Shown: positions 1 through 8,475 of the stretch, in pieces | How the letters are laid out: every line of letters begins with the position of its first letter | Numbering within the stretch: the first letter of the stretch is position 1 | Assembly: GCA_900176545.1 (NCBI GenBank) | Contig: FWXP01000001.1 | Span: 558,001-622,000 of the forward strand | Length of the DNA stretch: 64,000 bases | Source: Oscillospiraceae bacterium | GTDB taxonomy: Bacteria; Bacillota; Clostridia; Saccharofermentanales; Saccharofermentanaceae | Direction of reading: 5' to 3' | Notes under the pieces: generated by a model | What the model saw: the letters and a program-made list of their open reading frames with translations, nothing else | The model's database searches: none | What the model was told of the DNA's origin: nothing | Program-made: the position numbers and the translations under genes

Positions 1-743
1 ACGCCGAGCCTTTCGAGAGCTATTACAAGAGCCTGTGTATCATTCACCTTGAGTCTCGTGCTCTTTCTTGTTGTCTTCTCCAGTTCCTCTGCGCTCATCT
101 CCTTGATGATCTTACCGCCGTCGATAAAGCCGTAATGTGTAGCAAGCCTGGAGAGCTCATCCAGAAGATGGCTCGAGATAAGAATAGTAACTCCGTTCTC
201 CTTGTTGAGCTTAAGGATCAACTCTCTCATCTCAATGATCCCTTGAGGATCCAAGCCGTTTATGGGTTCATCCAGGATAAGGAAATCAGGCTTGCCGCAG
301 AGCGCTACCGCGATACCGAGTCTCTGTCTCATACCGAGGGAGAAGTTCTTTACCTTCTTTCTTCCGGTATCCTTAAGTCCTACCAGCTCTAATATCTCGT
401 CTATACCGTCATAGGAAGGAAGGCCGAGATTAAGATACTGCTGCTTCATGTTATCCTTAGCAGTAAGTCCGCCGAAGAGTGCAGGAGTCTCAACTATAGC
501 TCCCATCCTTCTTCTTGCCTTCAGGATATCTTTGCTCTCGGAAGATGTACCGAATATCTCATAATCGCCTTCAGTTGCCGTCTGAAGACCGGTTACTACT
601 CTGATAAGAGTGGTCTTACCGGCACCGTTCTTACCTACAAAACCGTAGATAGAACCCTTGGGAACGTTCATACAAAGACCGTTCAGTGCGGTAAATCCCG
701 GATATCTCTTAACTAATCCCTTAACCTTTAATACGCTTTCCAT
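1..743 (-). CDS. ABC transporter ATP-binding protein (3' end beyond window)
   Basis: Cytoplasmic ATPase subunit of an ABC exporter. Reading back from an ATG at 741-743 with an AAGGAG site 7 bases upstream gives a Walker A (GKNGAGKT, near residue 34), a signature-like NFSLGMRQRLGIA and a Walker B FLILDEP followed by the H-loop region ISSHLLDEL. The layout resembles the bacitracin/lantibiotic-type (BcrA-like) ATPases of about 300 residues. The frame is open to the left edge, so roughly the last fifth is missing, and the permease partner should lie beyond base 1. The response regulator upstream at 825-1520 is on the same strand and may control it; regulator and transporter pairs of this kind often answer cell-envelope antibiotics. 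Substrate is not determinable. Confidence 0.9.
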   Translation of the reverse strand, partial: MESVLKVKGLVKRYPGFTALNGLCMNVPKGSIYGFVGKNGAGKTTLIRVVTGLQTATEGDYEIFGTSSESKDILKARRRMGAIVETPALFGGLTAKDNMKQQYLNLGLPSYDGIDEILELVGLKDTGRKKVKNFSLGMRQRLGIAVALCGKPDFLILDEPINGLDPQGIIEMRELILKLNKENGVTILISSHLLDELSRLATHYGFIDGGKIIKEMSAEELEKTTRKSTRLKVNDTQALVIALERLG

Positions 744-824
744 ATATCGTCTCCTTGTTCTTAACCTGAGACTATTAAAACACAAGGACTTACCGAATAT
801 GTAAAAGAGAGCGTCAAGAAAAGG

Positions 825-1520
825 TCAAGATTTGAACTTAAAACCTATACCGTATACGGCTTCTATGTGATCCTTCTCATCGAGGGATGAAAGCTTCTTT
901 CTTATATTACTCATATGCTGCTTCAAAGATCTCTCCGTACAATCGGGAGTAGACTCACTTATCTCATCCAAGATGGTATTTCTTCCCAAAGGCCTGCCTT
1001 CGTTCTGCATGAGAAGCTTTAATATCGCGCACTCTGTCCTCGTAAGAGATACGGAATTCTCACCGACAGTTACCGTGAGCTTATTGGGATCTAATACGAT
1101 GTCTCCGGCAATATAGTCCTCTTCCTGCTGAACGCGTCTTGATGTAGCGCCGCGAAGATGGATCCTGATCCTTGCCAGTAGTTCATCCAGCTCGAAAGGC
1201 TTAGTTATATAATCGCAGGCTCCACCCACGAGAAGATCGACCTTGTTCTTATGGTCTATCTTCGCGCTTACTACTATAACGGGGATATCCTTTATAAGAG
1301 GGAGCAGTTCCTCACCGCTCAACCCCGGGAGCATAAGATCCAGAAGTATAAGATCGGGAGTCTCGCTCTTAAGGACCAGAAGGGCCTCTGTACCCGAAAA
1401 TGCAGACACCACGGAATACCCCGCGGAAGTCAGAGCTTTCTGCACCATCTCATTTATATATGTATCGTCATCTACTATAAGTATCTTCTTCATCGTTATA
1501 GGGGGAAAGAAACTCAACAT
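825..1520 (-). CDS. OmpR/PhoB-family response regulator
   Basis: DNA-binding response regulator. The receiver domain has the acidic pair in ILIVDDD, the phospho-acceptor Asp in LILLDLMLPG, the Ser switch residue in VIVVSAK and the Lys in YITKPF. The C-terminal half is a winged helix ending in YGIGFKF, as in the OmpR/PhoB class. Two starts are possible: ATG at 1520 has AAGGA five bases upstream, whereas the family-typical start MKKILIVDD lies at 1493 without a clear ribosome-binding site. The first is used here. No histidine kinase is adjacent within the window, so the regulator is either an orphan or served by a kinase left of base 1 beside the ABC transporter it precedes. Confidence 0.93.
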   Translation of the reverse strand: MLSFFPPITMKKILIVDDDTYINEMVQKALTSAGYSVVSAFSGTEALLVLKSETPDLILLDLMLPGLSGEELLPLIKDIPVIVVSAKIDHKNKVDLLVGGACDYITKPFELDELLARIRIHLRGATSRRVQQEEDYIAGDIVLDPNKLTVTVGENSVSLTRTECAILKLLMQNEGRPLGRNTILDEISESTPDCTERSLKQHMSNIRKKLSSLDEKDHIEAVYGIGFKFKS

Positions 1521-1601
1521 GAGTTTCCTTCATTTTCTCCTTGATAATACTTACAGTATATTACCCCATTATGGATATCAATCAAATACCCGATCCCTAT
1601 A

Positions 1602-2216
1602 TCAATCGATGACAAGGATCAATACGTTATTATCCATTCTGGTTCCGAGACCTCGGCCTTCGGCGAAAGAAAAGTTATAATCGTTCATCCATTCGATTGG
1701 TCCGAAGTTACCGCCGTCAAAATCGGCGAGGAAAGCATCAAGCGTCTCACGATCGGGGAATTTGAATACATAATCGGATGTAAAGGGTGTATCCCCTTCC
1801 GCTATCGCAGCAAAACCTTCCGTCATACCGTCAGCTGCAAAGGAGCTGTTCTCGCCGATAGCTTCTACCCTGTAACCGTCGCTAATGTACAAGGAAGCCC
1901 TATACCTTACTTCAGGATCCGTGAACTCATCGATAACAGGATCATCTACGAGCGTAGTCTCCCAGGTTGTCTCTACGGCCGTCTCGGAAGTAGTCTCTTC
2001 AGTCGTTTCTTCTATAGTAGTCGTCTCTTCTGAAGTCTCCTCGGACGTCTCAGAAGAGGTCTCTTCTGCGGTAGTCTCGGCAGAAGTCGTAGTAGTCTCA
2101 GCTGTTGTTGTCTCCCTCTCTCCGCCGTTATCAGATGAACAGGAAGCGGCCGACAGGATAAGAGATGCAATGACAGCAAGTGATATTATTCTTTTTGTAA
2201 ACAGAGATCTTTTCAT
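1602..2216 (-). CDS. Thr/Glu-rich lipoprotein, paralogue of the next gene
   Basis: Predicted lipoprotein of unknown function, 204 residues. An N-terminal basic and hydrophobic signal ends in a serine-alanine-rich stretch before Cys26 (AASC), an acceptable but not ideal lipobox. Residues 35 to about 90 are a low-complexity linker built from E, T, S and A repeats, followed by a compact domain of about 110 residues. That domain (EVRYRASLYISDGY, FKFPDRETLDAF) aligns by eye with the C-terminal domain of the gene at 2228-2869. The start has an AGGGGG site. The two genes lie 11 bases apart in tandem and look like a duplication. Likely a surface-anchored protein whose linker spans the wall; no enzymatic motif was recognised. 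Confidence 0.8.
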   Translation of the reverse strand: MKRSLFTKRIISLAVIASLILSAASCSSDNGGERETTTAETTTTSAETTAEETSSETSEETSEETTTIEETTEETTSETAVETTWETTLVDDPVIDEFTDPEVRYRASLYISDGYRVEAIGENSSFAADGMTEGFAAIAEGDTPFTSDYVFKFPDRETLDAFLADFDGGNFGPIEWMNDYNFSFAEGRGLGTRMDNNVLILVID

Positions 2217-2227
2217 ATGTTGCCCCC

Positions 2228-2869
2228 TTATCCTGCTAATTCCTCATTGCAAGCGAAGACAATAACATTATTTGTGGAAAGAGAACCGTACCAAATACCA
2301 CCCTCTACCTCGAATGTGCATGAACCGTCACCATTCTCCGTTCTTGTGACAGTACCGAAGTCACTGCCGTCAAGCTCATTATGGAAAGCGTCAGCTGACT
2401 CATAGTCAGGGAACTTCATTACATAATCAAGTGTAAAGAGATTATCCTGAGGCTCAGCTGCGGCGAATCCTTCAACCATGTTGGTGCCTTCGCCCCACCA
2501 GCTCTCGCCGTCATCGTGGCTCATATATTCGATCTCGTAACCGTTGCTCAAATACCAGGAAGCCCAGGATCTGACTTCGTCATCGTTATACATATCGATC
2601 TGGGGATCATCGATAAGAGTAGTCTCTTCGGAAGTCTCGACAGTCGTCTCCTCGGTTGTCTCTTCTGTTGTTTCCTCTGTAGTAGTTGTCTCTTCAGTTG
2701 TCTCTTCAACAGTAGTAGTCTCCTCTGTCGTCTCCTCTGTCGTGGTAGTAGTCGTTTCTTCTTCGTCATTATCGGTATCACTGTCTGAAGAACAGGAAAC
2801 AACAGACACCATAAGTGCAGCTGCAAGTACAAATGCAGTAAGTCTCTTCATTATTATCGCTTTTTTCAT
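2228..2869 (-). CDS. Thr/Glu-rich lipoprotein, paralogue of the previous gene
   Basis: Predicted lipoprotein, 213 residues from the chosen start. The ATG at 2869 is preferred because AGGAG sits 8 bases upstream; a longer frame to 2917 has no ribosome-binding site and adds residues before the signal peptide. The signal ends in a lipobox VVSC. A long E/T-only linker follows and then a globular part with the shared pattern of an EVR..AS helix, a SNGYEIEYM strand and a DYVMKFPDYESADAF segment. It is the first gene of the lipoprotein pair and is transcribed toward the 1602-2216 gene with an 11-base gap. The globular domain was not assigned to a known family. Function unknown. Confidence 0.82.
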   Translation of the reverse strand: MKKAIIMKRLTAFVLAAALMVSVVSCSSDSDTDNDEEETTTTTTEETTEETTTVEETTEETTTTEETTEETTEETTVETSEETTLIDDPQIDMYNDDEVRSWASWYLSNGYEIEYMSHDDGESWWGEGTNMVEGFAAAEPQDNLFTLDYVMKFPDYESADAFHNELDGSDFGTVTRTENGDGSCTFEVEGGIWYGSLSTNNVIVFACNEELAG

Positions 2870-3004
2870 ACCTATACTCCTAATTGTTAATTTCAATTGA
2901 GTATTACGCAAATGCATGAATTAAGCAATAACAATTAATTGACATATACTATGTAAAGATCGTATACGAGTCCGATCGCGGATAATGCGTCAAATTAAGA
3001 GTTC

Positions 3005-5290
3005 TCAAACCTGGAGTTCTTCGTCTATAAGCTGCTCAAAGTCCTCAACGGGAACCGGCTTAGAGAAATAGTAACCCTGGAAGAGCTTGCATCCCATCTT
3101 ATTGAGCCCGTCGTACTGAATCAAGGTCTCGACGCCTTCCGTAAGTGATACGATACCGAGCTCCTGTGAGAGGTTGATGATATTCTTGACGATAGTATCG
3201 GCTCTCTCCTCGTTATCGGACTTACCCAGGAACTTCATGTCGATCTTGAGTACATCTACCGGCATATCCTTGAGCATATTAAGTGAGGAATATCCGCTTC
3301 CGAAGTCATCCATCTCTACAATGAATCCGCCCTCACGAAGCGCTCTCATGATGCCAAGCATCTTGTCGGAATCGTTCATCATGACGGTCTCGGTGATCTC
3401 TACGCGAAGCTTTCCGGGATCAACATCATATTCCCTTACAAGCTCCTCGATGACTCTTGGAACATCCATATAGTAGAAATCCTTAGGAGAGATATTGACT
3501 GAGATAAAGAGATCCAGACCCCTTCTCTCCCATTCCTTTAAGATCTTACATGCACATGTCCACATATAGCGGTCTACTTCCGCTATCCTGCCGTTCTTCT
3601 CCAGGAATGGTATGAACTTAAAAGGCGCCAGGAATCCGTGCTCGTTATGGAGCCAGCGAACGAGAGCTTCCGCTCCTACGATCTTACCGTTGCTGTCGAC
3701 GATAGGCTGAAGATACGGCCTTATATCTCCGTTATTGAGAGCTTCCTTGAGCTGTCTGGAGATCTCCTGCTCCCAAAGGATCTCCTGCCTTATATTGTCA
3801 TCGTAGAATGCTATATGCCTGTTATCGCCTTCGTGAAGCGTCAGGAGGGCCAGACGGGCTCTGGCCAGCATCGTATTGACGTCAGCTCCGTCTCTGATGA
3901 TCTCATATGCCCCTACCTGAGTAAGTATCGGGTACTCCGTATCATCTATCTGAATGGAGAATCCGCTCAGAGCAGCTTCAAACTTATCGTTATCGAACTC
4001 AGCCTTAGGCATAAGGACACCGAAGTCTCCTCCTCCTATCCTTCCGTAGGAACATCTGCCGGAGAGATACTTGATAAGATAATTTGCAAGTCTCTTCAAG
4101 GCCATATCGGCAAAATCAGGACCGAATATATCATTTATGGTCTTGAAGTTCCTGATGCTGATAAAGAAAAGGATATAATCAGTATTTGGATGAGACTTGA
4201 TATCGGCTTTGATGTTCTTTGCCAGGAAGTCCCTTGTAAAAAGCCCCGTCAGCTTATCGTGGGTAGCTTCGTACATCTCCCTCTTCTGTCTCATTTCTTC
4301 CTCTGTAATATCCCTGACCCTCAGATAATATCCTGAGAACATGCTCTCGGAATCTCCTACCTCGCGATTCTCCAGGCGATAGTATTTTATGCTGTCTCCT
4401 CCGCCTGTTATGTGCTTCTCACTCCAGTTACCCCTTCTAAGATTAGTACCGAAGAGATATTCAAGGAGCTCCGGAGCATTCTCACAGTTATCTTCCTGAA
4501 CACCTACAAGGAAGCATCCTTCCTTATTGGTCCAGATACACTGTCCCTTGGGAGTAAAGATGAATATAGCATCGGAACCGTTGGAGACGACACCTGATAA
4601 GATTCGGTCAAGGAGTCTCAACGGTCTGTAATGGATAGCAAAGTAGTATATAAGGATACCGAATACACCGAATCCGATCATGGAACGGTCTATGGGGACT
4701 CTGGAGATCATATAGAAAGCTTCCCAGCATCCTATGACTATCAACGAAGCCAGGATGATGGAATATCTTTCCCTGTAGATCTTGGAAGCATGAAGCGTAG
4801 CCATGGCAAATACAACAATGACCGCCACAAAGATACCGTAGTCGACCACCCTGTGGAAAACCTGACCGATATGAGGAACGAGCCTGTAGTATTTCTGTCC
4901 CTCATATGCTATGGATTCAACACCGAAGGAATGTCCGGTAAATATATTTATGAGCAGTTGAACCGCGTCAACAGCAAGGAAATAACTAAGCCATCTCGGA
5001 AGCTTCTTACCATAGCCCGAAGAACTGCAATATATCCTCGTAAACCTTATGAGCTCATAGATCATATAATCCATGCCCAGGAAGAAGATATAATATCCGA
5101 TAATCGAAAGGATCTTCGTATGAGAACCTACTATTATGCAGTTACCGAGGATCGGAGGGATCAGCGCAAGGTCGACACGCGCAACAGCCATACCGAGAGC
5201 CTTATATCGTCTTCCGGCATTGATCGCGCATAAGAGTAGCACGAGCATCAGTATAAGAAATACCGCTGAGAAAAACACCCTCGACTGCAT
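3005..5290 (-). CDS. Membrane PAS-GGDEF-EAL protein, probable c-di-GMP phosphodiesterase
   Basis: 761-residue cyclic-di-GMP protein. Residues 1-222 contain about seven hydrophobic helices, resembling the 7TM sensor region of some histidine kinases. A PAS-like segment follows (about 225-330), then GGDEF (about 345-500) and EAL (about 510-755). The GGDEF site reads GGGDF (419-423), so the acidic third position is lost and cyclase activity is unlikely. The EAL domain keeps E541, N599, E634, D661-D662, K682, E718 with E721, and Q738, the set expected of an active phosphodiesterase. The likely role is therefore c-di-GMP hydrolysis controlled by the membrane sensor, with the GGDEF part perhaps binding GTP. 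It is monocistronic, with a good promoter upstream. Confidence 0.93.
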   Translation of the reverse strand: MQSRVFFSAVFLILMLVLLLCAINAGRRYKALGMAVARVDLALIPPILGNCIIVGSHTKILSIIGYYIFFLGMDYMIYELIRFTRIYCSSSGYGKKLPRWLSYFLAVDAVQLLINIFTGHSFGVESIAYEGQKYYRLVPHIGQVFHRVVDYGIFVAVIVVFAMATLHASKIYRERYSIILASLIVIGCWEAFYMISRVPIDRSMIGFGVFGILIYYFAIHYRPLRLLDRILSGVVSNGSDAIFIFTPKGQCIWTNKEGCFLVGVQEDNCENAPELLEYLFGTNLRRGNWSEKHITGGGDSIKYYRLENREVGDSESMFSGYYLRVRDITEEEMRQKREMYEATHDKLTGLFTRDFLAKNIKADIKSHPNTDYILFFISIRNFKTINDIFGPDFADMALKRLANYLIKYLSGRCSYGRIGGGDFGVLMPKAEFDNDKFEAALSGFSIQIDDTEYPILTQVGAYEIIRDGADVNTMLARARLALLTLHEGDNRHIAFYDDNIRQEILWEQEISRQLKEALNNGDIRPYLQPIVDSNGKIVGAEALVRWLHNEHGFLAPFKFIPFLEKNGRIAEVDRYMWTCACKILKEWERRGLDLFISVNISPKDFYYMDVPRVIEELVREYDVDPGKLRVEITETVMMNDSDKMLGIMRALREGGFIVEMDDFGSGYSSLNMLKDMPVDVLKIDMKFLGKSDNEERADTIVKNIINLSQELGIVSLTEGVETLIQYDGLNKMGCKLFQGYYFSKPVPVEDFEQLIDEELQV

Positions 5291-5335
5291 CGCATCACCT
5301 CGTCATGGTCCTAAATGATAACACTACCTACTAGA

Positions 5336-5364
5336 ATCATACGAAAACAGGTATATGCAGACAA
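5336..5364 (-). promoter_or_regulatory. Sigma-A-type promoter of the PAS-GGDEF-EAL gene
   Basis: On the minus strand TTGTCT (5359-5364) and TATGAT (5336-5341) are separated by 17 bases, upstream of the start at 5290. The leader is about 40 bases and contains a GAGGTGATG ribosome-binding site. Confidence 0.6.
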
Positions 5365-5428
5365 CAGAATATAAGAGCAATAAATAAACTAAATATTAAT
5401 AAATGAGAAACATTACAAAATAACGGGT

Positions 5429-6346
5429 CTAAGCATCCCCTAAAGCCTCATCGAAGAACACTACGACCTTATGAAATTCGTCTCTGTTCTCTTCATACAA
5501 GAATCCGTTATGTCCGAGATCCTCGTAACGGACAAAGGTGAATCTGGGATCATCCTTATACTCTTCGTAAAAGATATCGTAACCGTATCTTATCGGCACG
5601 GTATCATCATCAGCGCTATGAACTATCATGACCCTGCAGTCAGAAGCTGCGAACCCATCCATAGCCGTATTGGAAGCGATATCACCGAACTTTAAATGAT
5701 CATACAAAGTAACATACGGCATCATCGCGTATATCACGGGGCCTACCATATTAAGACCGGTCGACCGGAATAGGTCAGTCGTCTTATTAAATCCCGAGAC
5801 CTCACATACGGCAGCTACTTCAGGATGATATTGTAGTACCGCCGATACGCAGTACCCTCCCCAGCTGTGTCCGAAGAGAAGGATAGGAAGTCCCGAGAAT
5901 TCAGGCAGTCCTTCGACAAAGGATATTACATTATCAAGATCTATAAGCCCCTGGGAGAGACCTTTCATGCTGCCCCCTTCACTCTCATCATTACCGGTAG
6001 CATCGTAAGAGAATACTGTATATCCGTTAAGGATAAGATGATCTGCCAGATCCAGATAATTCTTGTGACCGCCCCCTATACCGTGAGCCATGATGACCAC
6101 GCCTTTAGGAGTTACATCATCCCTGTAGTAATGATATCCCTTGATTATCTGTCCCTTATCGGAAGTTATATCGTATCCGGTGCTATAAAGTCCGGGAAAT
6201 GAATCAACGGTATAGCCGGGATCTGAATCGTACCGCCTGCCGAATACGCTCTCATATGTTGCGATCGAAAGCAGCGGCAATATGACCAGTGCAATGACCA
6301 GTACTATCGTTATGAATATTCTTAAAAGTTTCTTTTCCTTATTCAC
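5429..6346 (-). CDS. Membrane-anchored alpha/beta hydrolase
   Basis: Serine hydrolase of the alpha/beta fold, 305 residues, related to the S33/Hydrolase_4 group (monoacylglycerol lipase or esterase-like). One N-terminal membrane helix (about residues 9-30) anchors a domain presumably facing the exterior. Visible elements are the oxyanion strand VIMAHGIGGG, the nucleophile elbow GHSWGG, an Asp in the HSADDDTVP loop and the catalytic His near LGHNGF. The start is a GTG with AGGGG seven bases upstream. It is the last gene of a minus-strand run beginning at 9687 and follows the SseB-like gene by 20 bases. Substrate is unknown. Confidence 0.87.
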   Translation of the reverse strand: MNKEKKLLRIFITIVLVIALVILPLLSIATYESVFGRRYDSDPGYTVDSFPGLYSTGYDITSDKGQIIKGYHYYRDDVTPKGVVIMAHGIGGGHKNYLDLADHLILNGYTVFSYDATGNDESEGGSMKGLSQGLIDLDNVISFVEGLPEFSGLPILLFGHSWGGYCVSAVLQYHPEVAAVCEVSGFNKTTDLFRSTGLNMVGPVIYAMMPYVTLYDHLKFGDIASNTAMDGFAASDCRVMIVHSADDDTVPIRYGYDIFYEEYKDDPRFTFVRYEDLGHNGFLYEENRDEFHKVVVFFDEALGDA

Positions 6347-6366
6347 TTTCTATCCCCTGTTTCCGA

Positions 6367-7017
6367 TCATTTGATACGCGACAGCTCATCAACGACTTTC
6401 TTGAGCTCATCTGCTTCGACTGTGATCTCGCAATAACCGGGATCCAATATGATCCCAAACTTACGCTTATCCTTATCCAAAGTCTTAAGAAGTATCTCGG
6501 CAAGAACGCTCCTCATATTCCCGACATAACTTATATAGTTACTGCAACCGATGGACGCCATATAGCCTTTCAAACGTTCAGTCGATGTAAATACAGGCAC
6601 GTAATAAGATCCGTCCGAGGCAGGAAGCAAGAATGACATCTCATTGCCGTTATCATCGACTCCTGATTCCGATGTATGGAATGCGGCAGCTCTACACAGC
6701 TTCTTAAGAAGCGTATCCCTGTCGATCTCACCGGATGCGTAAGATTCCAGAATAGAAGATACATCGATCGTATCGTCACGCACATTATCAAACGAAAGTG
6801 CATATATCTTTTGCTTATAGCTCGTGATCAAACTCATTAGCAGGCCGGCGCCATATAAGATCAGCAGTATACCTGCACCTGCCACCTTCAGATACAGTCT
6901 GTCACTCTTATCTGTGTTGAAGATCAATACGCTGATACCTGCAGCGATCAGAAGTATACCTCCGACAACTCTTAACGCAACAGACCGTCTATACTTTGAA
7001 TTACTCGATTCACTCAT
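6367..7017 (-). CDS. Two-helix membrane protein with SseB-like domain (copy 2)
   Basis: 216 residues. Two membrane helices (about 14-34 and 42-64) precede a cytoplasmic domain of about 150 residues. That domain has the hallmarks of the SseB N-terminal fold: FLLPASDGSYYVPVFTS, then a C-terminal IILDPGYCEITVEADEL resembling the V-I-N-P and L-xx-E-x-L segments of the family. The assignment comes from motif memory, not a search. It is a paralogue of the gene at 7083-7703, sharing the same architecture and motif spacing. The SseB family is linked to type III secretion in enterobacteria, but in Firmicutes it appears as a stand-alone domain of unknown role. Start ATG with GGGAG upstream. Confidence 0.72.
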   Translation of the reverse strand: MSESSNSKYRRSVALRVVGGILLIAAGISVLIFNTDKSDRLYLKVAGAGILLILYGAGLLMSLITSYKQKIYALSFDNVRDDTIDVSSILESYASGEIDRDTLLKKLCRAAAFHTSESGVDDNGNEMSFLLPASDGSYYVPVFTSTERLKGYMASIGCSNYISYVGNMRSVLAEILLKTLDKDKRKFGIILDPGYCEITVEADELKKVVDELSRIK

Positions 7018-7082
7018 ATGTTATATCTCTCCCTTTTGGCATTGTATACCATTTTAGGGTAAATGTACACTATATAGAATTA

Positions 7083-7703
7083 TTAACGATCGTAGATCAC
7101 AGAACGAAGCTCGGAAGCTTCTATAGTAAACTCATAAAGTGACGGTTCTATGATTAGTCCGATCTTTGACGTATTACGCTTCCTGTTATCCTTCTCCAGT
7201 GTCTTTATAATCTTTCGTGCGACTTCTCTCTTGATGGTTATCCTGACGCGTCCTTCTTCAACATAGTAATTACGTGTATGTGCATATGAATCAAAGACCG
7301 GAAGATATCTGCAGCCTTCTGCAGCAGGCAAAGTATAATCCGCAGTATTACCTTCTCTGTCTACGCCCGTAGGATCAGCATAGTACAATACCACATCACC
7401 AAGAGACTCATAGAATTTACTCTCTTCTATTTCTCCGTTCCTGTAGTTGTTGATAAGATCGCCGACAGAACCCGTATACTGCCCGTATCTTGTCTTTCGC
7501 TTGTGTTTTGCATCAGATAATGCATAAAGATAAACAGCCGCCATTGTCACAAATATCGGCAACGTTAAGATCTGCAGTATCGATTCTCCAACAGAAGATG
7601 CTCTTTTAGTGATTATCGCTATCACCGCCTCTACTGACAGCCACAAGAACATCAGCATGCATAACGACAACATAAATATCTTAAATCTTGAAGGTTTCTC
7701 CAT
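7083..7703 (-). CDS. Two-helix membrane protein with SseB-like domain (copy 1)
   Basis: 206 residues, paralogue of the following gene. Membrane helices lie near residues 8-30 and 41-62. The cytoplasmic domain has YTLPAAEGCRYLPVFDSY and GLIIEPSLYEFTIEASEL, matching the SseB-like pattern of its neighbour. The start is ATG with CGGAG seven bases upstream, 11 bases after the stop of the radical SAM gene, so the two are probably co-transcribed. The 65-base gap before copy 2 may hold a separate weak promoter (TATACA on the minus strand). Function unknown. Duplication next to a radical SAM enzyme is the notable context. Confidence 0.72.
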   Translation of the reverse strand: MEKPSRFKIFMLSLCMLMFLWLSVEAVIAIITKRASSVGESILQILTLPIFVTMAAVYLYALSDAKHKRKTRYGQYTGSVGDLINNYRNGEIEESKFYESLGDVVLYYADPTGVDREGNTADYTLPAAEGCRYLPVFDSYAHTRNYYVEEGRVRITIKREVARKIIKTLEKDNRKRNTSKIGLIIEPSLYEFTIEASELRSVIYDR

Positions 7704-7714
7704 TGTATTCTCCG

Positions 7715-8467
7715 TTACGGCCGATAATCACGCATTATCTCAAGGATATCGGTCTTATATATATTTCCGCCCAGGACATCTCCGTTGGGATCAAAGGATA
7801 TCGCCCTGATATCACGGGGATCCTCATCGTATGGAGATGATTCACTTACACCCTCGGGGAAGTATTCCTTAAGATACTTGAGAGCATTTCCGCGGGGGAA
7901 TATCACATTACCTTCACCTGTAGGGATACCAAGGTAGGAGAGCTCGTCTATAAGCTCTCTTGTTCTGTTGTTATACGGGTTGTCGTCGTCAGTACTTACA
8001 AGCCATGCCGGGCTTATCCTTACGGGCACTTCCAGAGATACCAACGACTCAGCGAAGTTCTTCACGGGCTCCATGGGTATCGTCTCCTGGTGAAAGGCAT
8101 CAACGGACAGCAGAAGGTCATTGACTCCGCTTAGGGCAATATCTTTAGCTACCTTCTGTATCATTTCGAGGTCCTTGGAGAAAAAGCCGTTTGTTATGAG
8201 CTGTCTCTTAGCTATCCCGAGATCCCGGGCTGTACTATGTATGACACACACCACGTCAGGATAGAGCAAAGGCTCCCCTCCGAAGGTCATAAGTGACTTT
8301 ATCTTATAGCACTCACATATCTTACGTATGGAAGCAGTCGCTACATCAGCATCGATATGCTCCCTGCATCCGATATGGTCGCCCTCCGAGCAATGCCTGC
8401 ATCTTCCTGTACATGCCAGCGTGACTGTAAATTCTATCCTGTCCGTGTTCTTAAGAAATTCGTTCAT
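7715..8467 (-). CDS. Radical SAM protein
   Basis: 250-residue radical SAM enzyme. The cluster-binding motif is C19-xxx-C23-xx-C26 and the SAM-binding GGEP is at 63-66, so the catalytic core looks intact. The C-terminal segment has the usual FDPNGDV strand that precedes SPASM-type auxiliary clusters, but the expected cysteines are absent (GG where Cys is common), so an auxiliary cluster is unlikely. This resembles the short radical SAM proteins that act on peptides or small molecules; no precursor peptide was recognised nearby. The ribosome-binding site is weak and the gene starts 8 bases after the acetyltransferase stop, suggesting translational coupling. Confidence 0.87.
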   Translation of the reverse strand: MNEFLKNTDRIEFTVTLACTGRCRHCSEGDHIGCREHIDADVATASIRKICECYKIKSLMTFGGEPLLYPDVVCVIHSTARDLGIAKRQLITNGFFSKDLEMIQKVAKDIALSGVNDLLLSVDAFHQETIPMEPVKNFAESLVSLEVPVRISPAWLVSTDDDNPYNNRTRELIDELSYLGIPTGEGNVIFPRGNALKYLKEYFPEGVSESSPYDEDPRDIRAISFDPNGDVLGGNIYKTDILEIMRDYRP

Positions 8468-8475
8468 GAGCTAAC

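Noticed and set aside
1885-2900. Plus-strand Val/Ser-rich open frames
   Set aside because: They are the antisense of the Glu/Thr codon repeats of the two lipoproteins; the minus-strand frames have signal peptides and ribosome-binding sites.
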